DNA of 64,000 nt from Devosia ureilytica. GTDB lineage: Bacteria; Pseudomonadota; Alphaproteobacteria; Rhizobiales; Devosiaceae. The stretch spans positions 565,640-629,639 of the forward strand of contig NZ_JAMZCU010000002.1 in assembly GCF_024273195.1 (NCBI RefSeq), read 5' to 3'. Of this stretch, positions 62,783-64,000 are shown in pieces (position 1 is the first letter of the stretch; the number at the start of each line of letters is the position of its first letter). The translations under genes were made by a program, and so were the position numbers. The notes under the pieces were generated by a model that did not search any database, was not told where the DNA came from, and was given only the letters and a program-made list of their open reading frames with translations.

Positions 62783-62828
62783 GCCGCCGCAGTCTTGATC
62801 GACCAGATCATTCGCCCTGGAGGCTCGA

Positions 62829-63257
62829 ATGCGAAGGCTCCGCTTGTATCTGCTGGCACATCAGGGCGGCACCGCCGTCATAGAATTCGCCATTCTCACG
62901 CCGGTCTATCTGCTCATGCTCACCGGCATGCTGGCCTATGGCATTTACTTCGGGGCGGCCCACGCCCTGCAGCAATTGGCTGCCGATGCCGCCCGCACCG
63001 CCATTGCCGGGCTCGACGAAGCCGAGCGCAACTTGCTGGTGTCTGACTATCTGTCGCGCAATGCCGCCGCCTATATGCTCATCGACCCGGCCCGGATCGA
63101 GCATGACATTGGCGACAGCCCCTCCGACCCCAATCAATATGTGGTGCGCCTCACCTATGACGCGACCCATCTGCCGATCTGGAACCTTTATCCGCCGCTG
63201 CCCCTGCCCAGTTCCACCCTGGCCTATGGCGCCACCATCCGGCGGGGCGGGATATGA
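62829..63257 (+). CDS. tadE: TadE-like pilus assembly protein
   Basis: This 142-residue protein has the TadE pattern: a short basic N-terminus (RRLRLYLLAHQGGTAVIEFAI) with the Gly before the conserved Glu of the prepilin-like segment, followed by a membrane helix (LTPVYLLMLTGMLAYGIYFG). TadE pseudopilins support tight-adherence (Flp) pili. Its stop overlaps the next gene's start by four bases. No other tad genes are in the window. Confidence 0.88.
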   Translation: MRRLRLYLLAHQGGTAVIEFAILTPVYLLMLTGMLAYGIYFGAAHALQQLAADAARTAIAGLDEAERNLLVSDYLSRNAAAYMLIDPARIEHDIGDSPSDPNQYVVRLTYDATHLPIWNLYPPLPLPSSTLAYGATIRRGGI

Positions 63258-64000
63258 GCTGGTCCTGGCCGGAATTTGGCCGCGATGAGCGCGGCAACAT
63301 GGCCATTCTGTTTGCCTTCGGCTTCACCGTCTCGGCCATGGTGTCGGCGGTGGCGGTCGATGCCGCCTCGCTCTATCACGAGCGACGCATGATGCAGGCT
63401 GGGGTCGACCTGGCAGCTATTTCGGCGGCGACCGATCCCTCGCGTGCCGTCGAAATCGCCCAGTCCGTGCTGGTGGGGGCGCGGCTCCTTGCCCCGGCCA
63501 GCACGGATGGGCTGACCGTACTCACCGGCCGCTACAGCCCGTCCACACCCGCTATCGCCAACCGCTTTGTCCCCGGCGCGCAGCCGGCCAATGCCGTGGC
63601 GGTTGCGCTGGAACGGCCCGGTACGCTCTACTTTGCTTCCGGCTTTGCCCCGGCGCCCGCCATCAGCGCCTCCGGCGTCGCTGCCGTTACCCCCGAAGTC
63701 TCGTTTTCGCTCGGCTCCCGCCTCGCTAGCCTCAACGGCGGTATCGCCAATGCGCTTTTGTCCGATCTCCTTGGGACCACCGTCGCGCTCTCGGTCGCCG
63801 ACTACTCCGCCCTGGCCGCGGCCCGCGTCGATGCGCTGACATTCCTCGATATGCTCTCCCAACAGATGGGACTGAGCGTCGGCACCTATGATGAACTGCT
63901 GGCCATGCAGGCTGACGCCGGGCAACTGGCCACGGCGCTGGCGGAACTGACCACTGGCCCGGTGCGCACGGCGCTGCTGACCCTTGCGGGCGGCAGTCAC
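63254..64000 (+). CDS. TadG-like protein, cut by window end
   Basis: An open frame begins at ATG 63254 and runs off the right edge without a stop, giving at least 249 residues. The N-terminus RDERGNMAILFAFGFTVSAMVSAVAVDAASLYHERRMMQAGVDLAAISAA is the TadG/Flp-pilus pattern: a pseudopilin-type helix, then a basic DAASL...R... segment. TadG proteins have a large periplasmic domain, often vWA-like, which would be beyond the cut. The ATGA overlap couples it to tadE. Confidence 0.85.
   Translation, partial: MSWSWPEFGRDERGNMAILFAFGFTVSAMVSAVAVDAASLYHERRMMQAGVDLAAISAATDPSRAVEIAQSVLVGARLLAPASTDGLTVLTGRYSPSTPAIANRFVPGAQPANAVAVALERPGTLYFASGFAPAPAISASGVAAVTPEVSFSLGSRLASLNGGIANALLSDLLGTTVALSVADYSALAAARVDALTFLDMLSQQMGLSVGTYDELLAMQADAGQLATALAELTTGPVRTALLTLAGGSH

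Overview
The window is high-GC DNA with dense, mostly coding, operon-packed genes. It looks like the chromosome of an alphaproteobacterium of the Hyphomicrobiales (rhizobial order), perhaps Devosia-like. The reasons are DUF1127 and DUF1236 proteins, an MmcB-type DNA repair protein, a RutR-like regulator on a reductive pyrimidine operon, a TadE/TadG pair, and a rhizobial-type palindromic intergenic repeat. The genus is a guess; no 16S rRNA or marker set is present. No phage, integron, CRISPR array or transposase was seen.

Region 1 (0.3-10.8 kb) is a ten-gene minus-strand operon, with a LysR regulator divergent at its head. It encodes an amino-acid ABC importer, a three-part flavin/[2Fe-2S] amino-acid dehydrogenase of the HcnABC/opine-oxidase type, an aldehyde dehydrogenase, a DapA-like and a DapB-like enzyme, and a lysine-6-dehydrogenase-like protein. 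This mix suggests catabolism of a diamino acid or opine. Running the Dap reactions backwards on diaminopimelate is one testable idea.

Region 2 (11-25 kb) is a sugar locus: IlvD/Edd dehydratase, COG3618-type lactonase, DapA-family aldolase, SDR, Gfo/Idh dehydrogenase, a GntR regulator, a GH39 beta-xylosidase and a five-gene Dpp-type importer. Together they would import xylo-oligosaccharides (or a similar pentose oligomer), release the sugar and oxidise it by a non-phosphorylative route. A shared TTGTCRATAA element lies at both divergent promoters and probably marks the GntR regulon. A tRNA-Ser(GGA) follows.

Region 3 (25-30 kb) holds housekeeping and accessory genes: MsrA, a GT-C-like membrane protein, a VOC protein and a diguanylate cyclase.

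Region 4 (30-42 kb) is a reductive pyrimidine / beta-alanine locus: RutR-like regulator with a good RutR box, beta-alanine:pyruvate transaminase, malonate-semialdehyde dehydrogenase, beta-ureidopropionase-like hydrolase, dihydropyrimidinase and a pyrimidine-type ABC importer. Dihydropyrimidine dehydrogenase is not in the window. The operon is interrupted by REP-like palindromic elements, and two of the gaps carry DUF559 nuclease-like genes.

Region 5 (42-53 kb) is a run of small stress and envelope genes: two 24-residue membrane peptides around a 299-residue membrane protein, a TetR regulator, glutathione peroxidase, DUF1236, a cNMP-binding protein, an Rdx/SelW-like protein, YegP, an amino-acid SBP and permease without an ATPase, CreA, 1-Cys peroxiredoxin, RlpA-like, DUF1127, LysR and a degenerate receiver protein.

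Region 6 (53-64 kb) has three related MFS transporters interleaved with mmcB and an SMP-30 lactonase gene, then truB-rbfA, a D-2-hydroxyacid dehydrogenase, an SH3-domain secreted protein, a FhuF-like ferric reductase, and tadE followed by a tadG-like gene cut by the window end.
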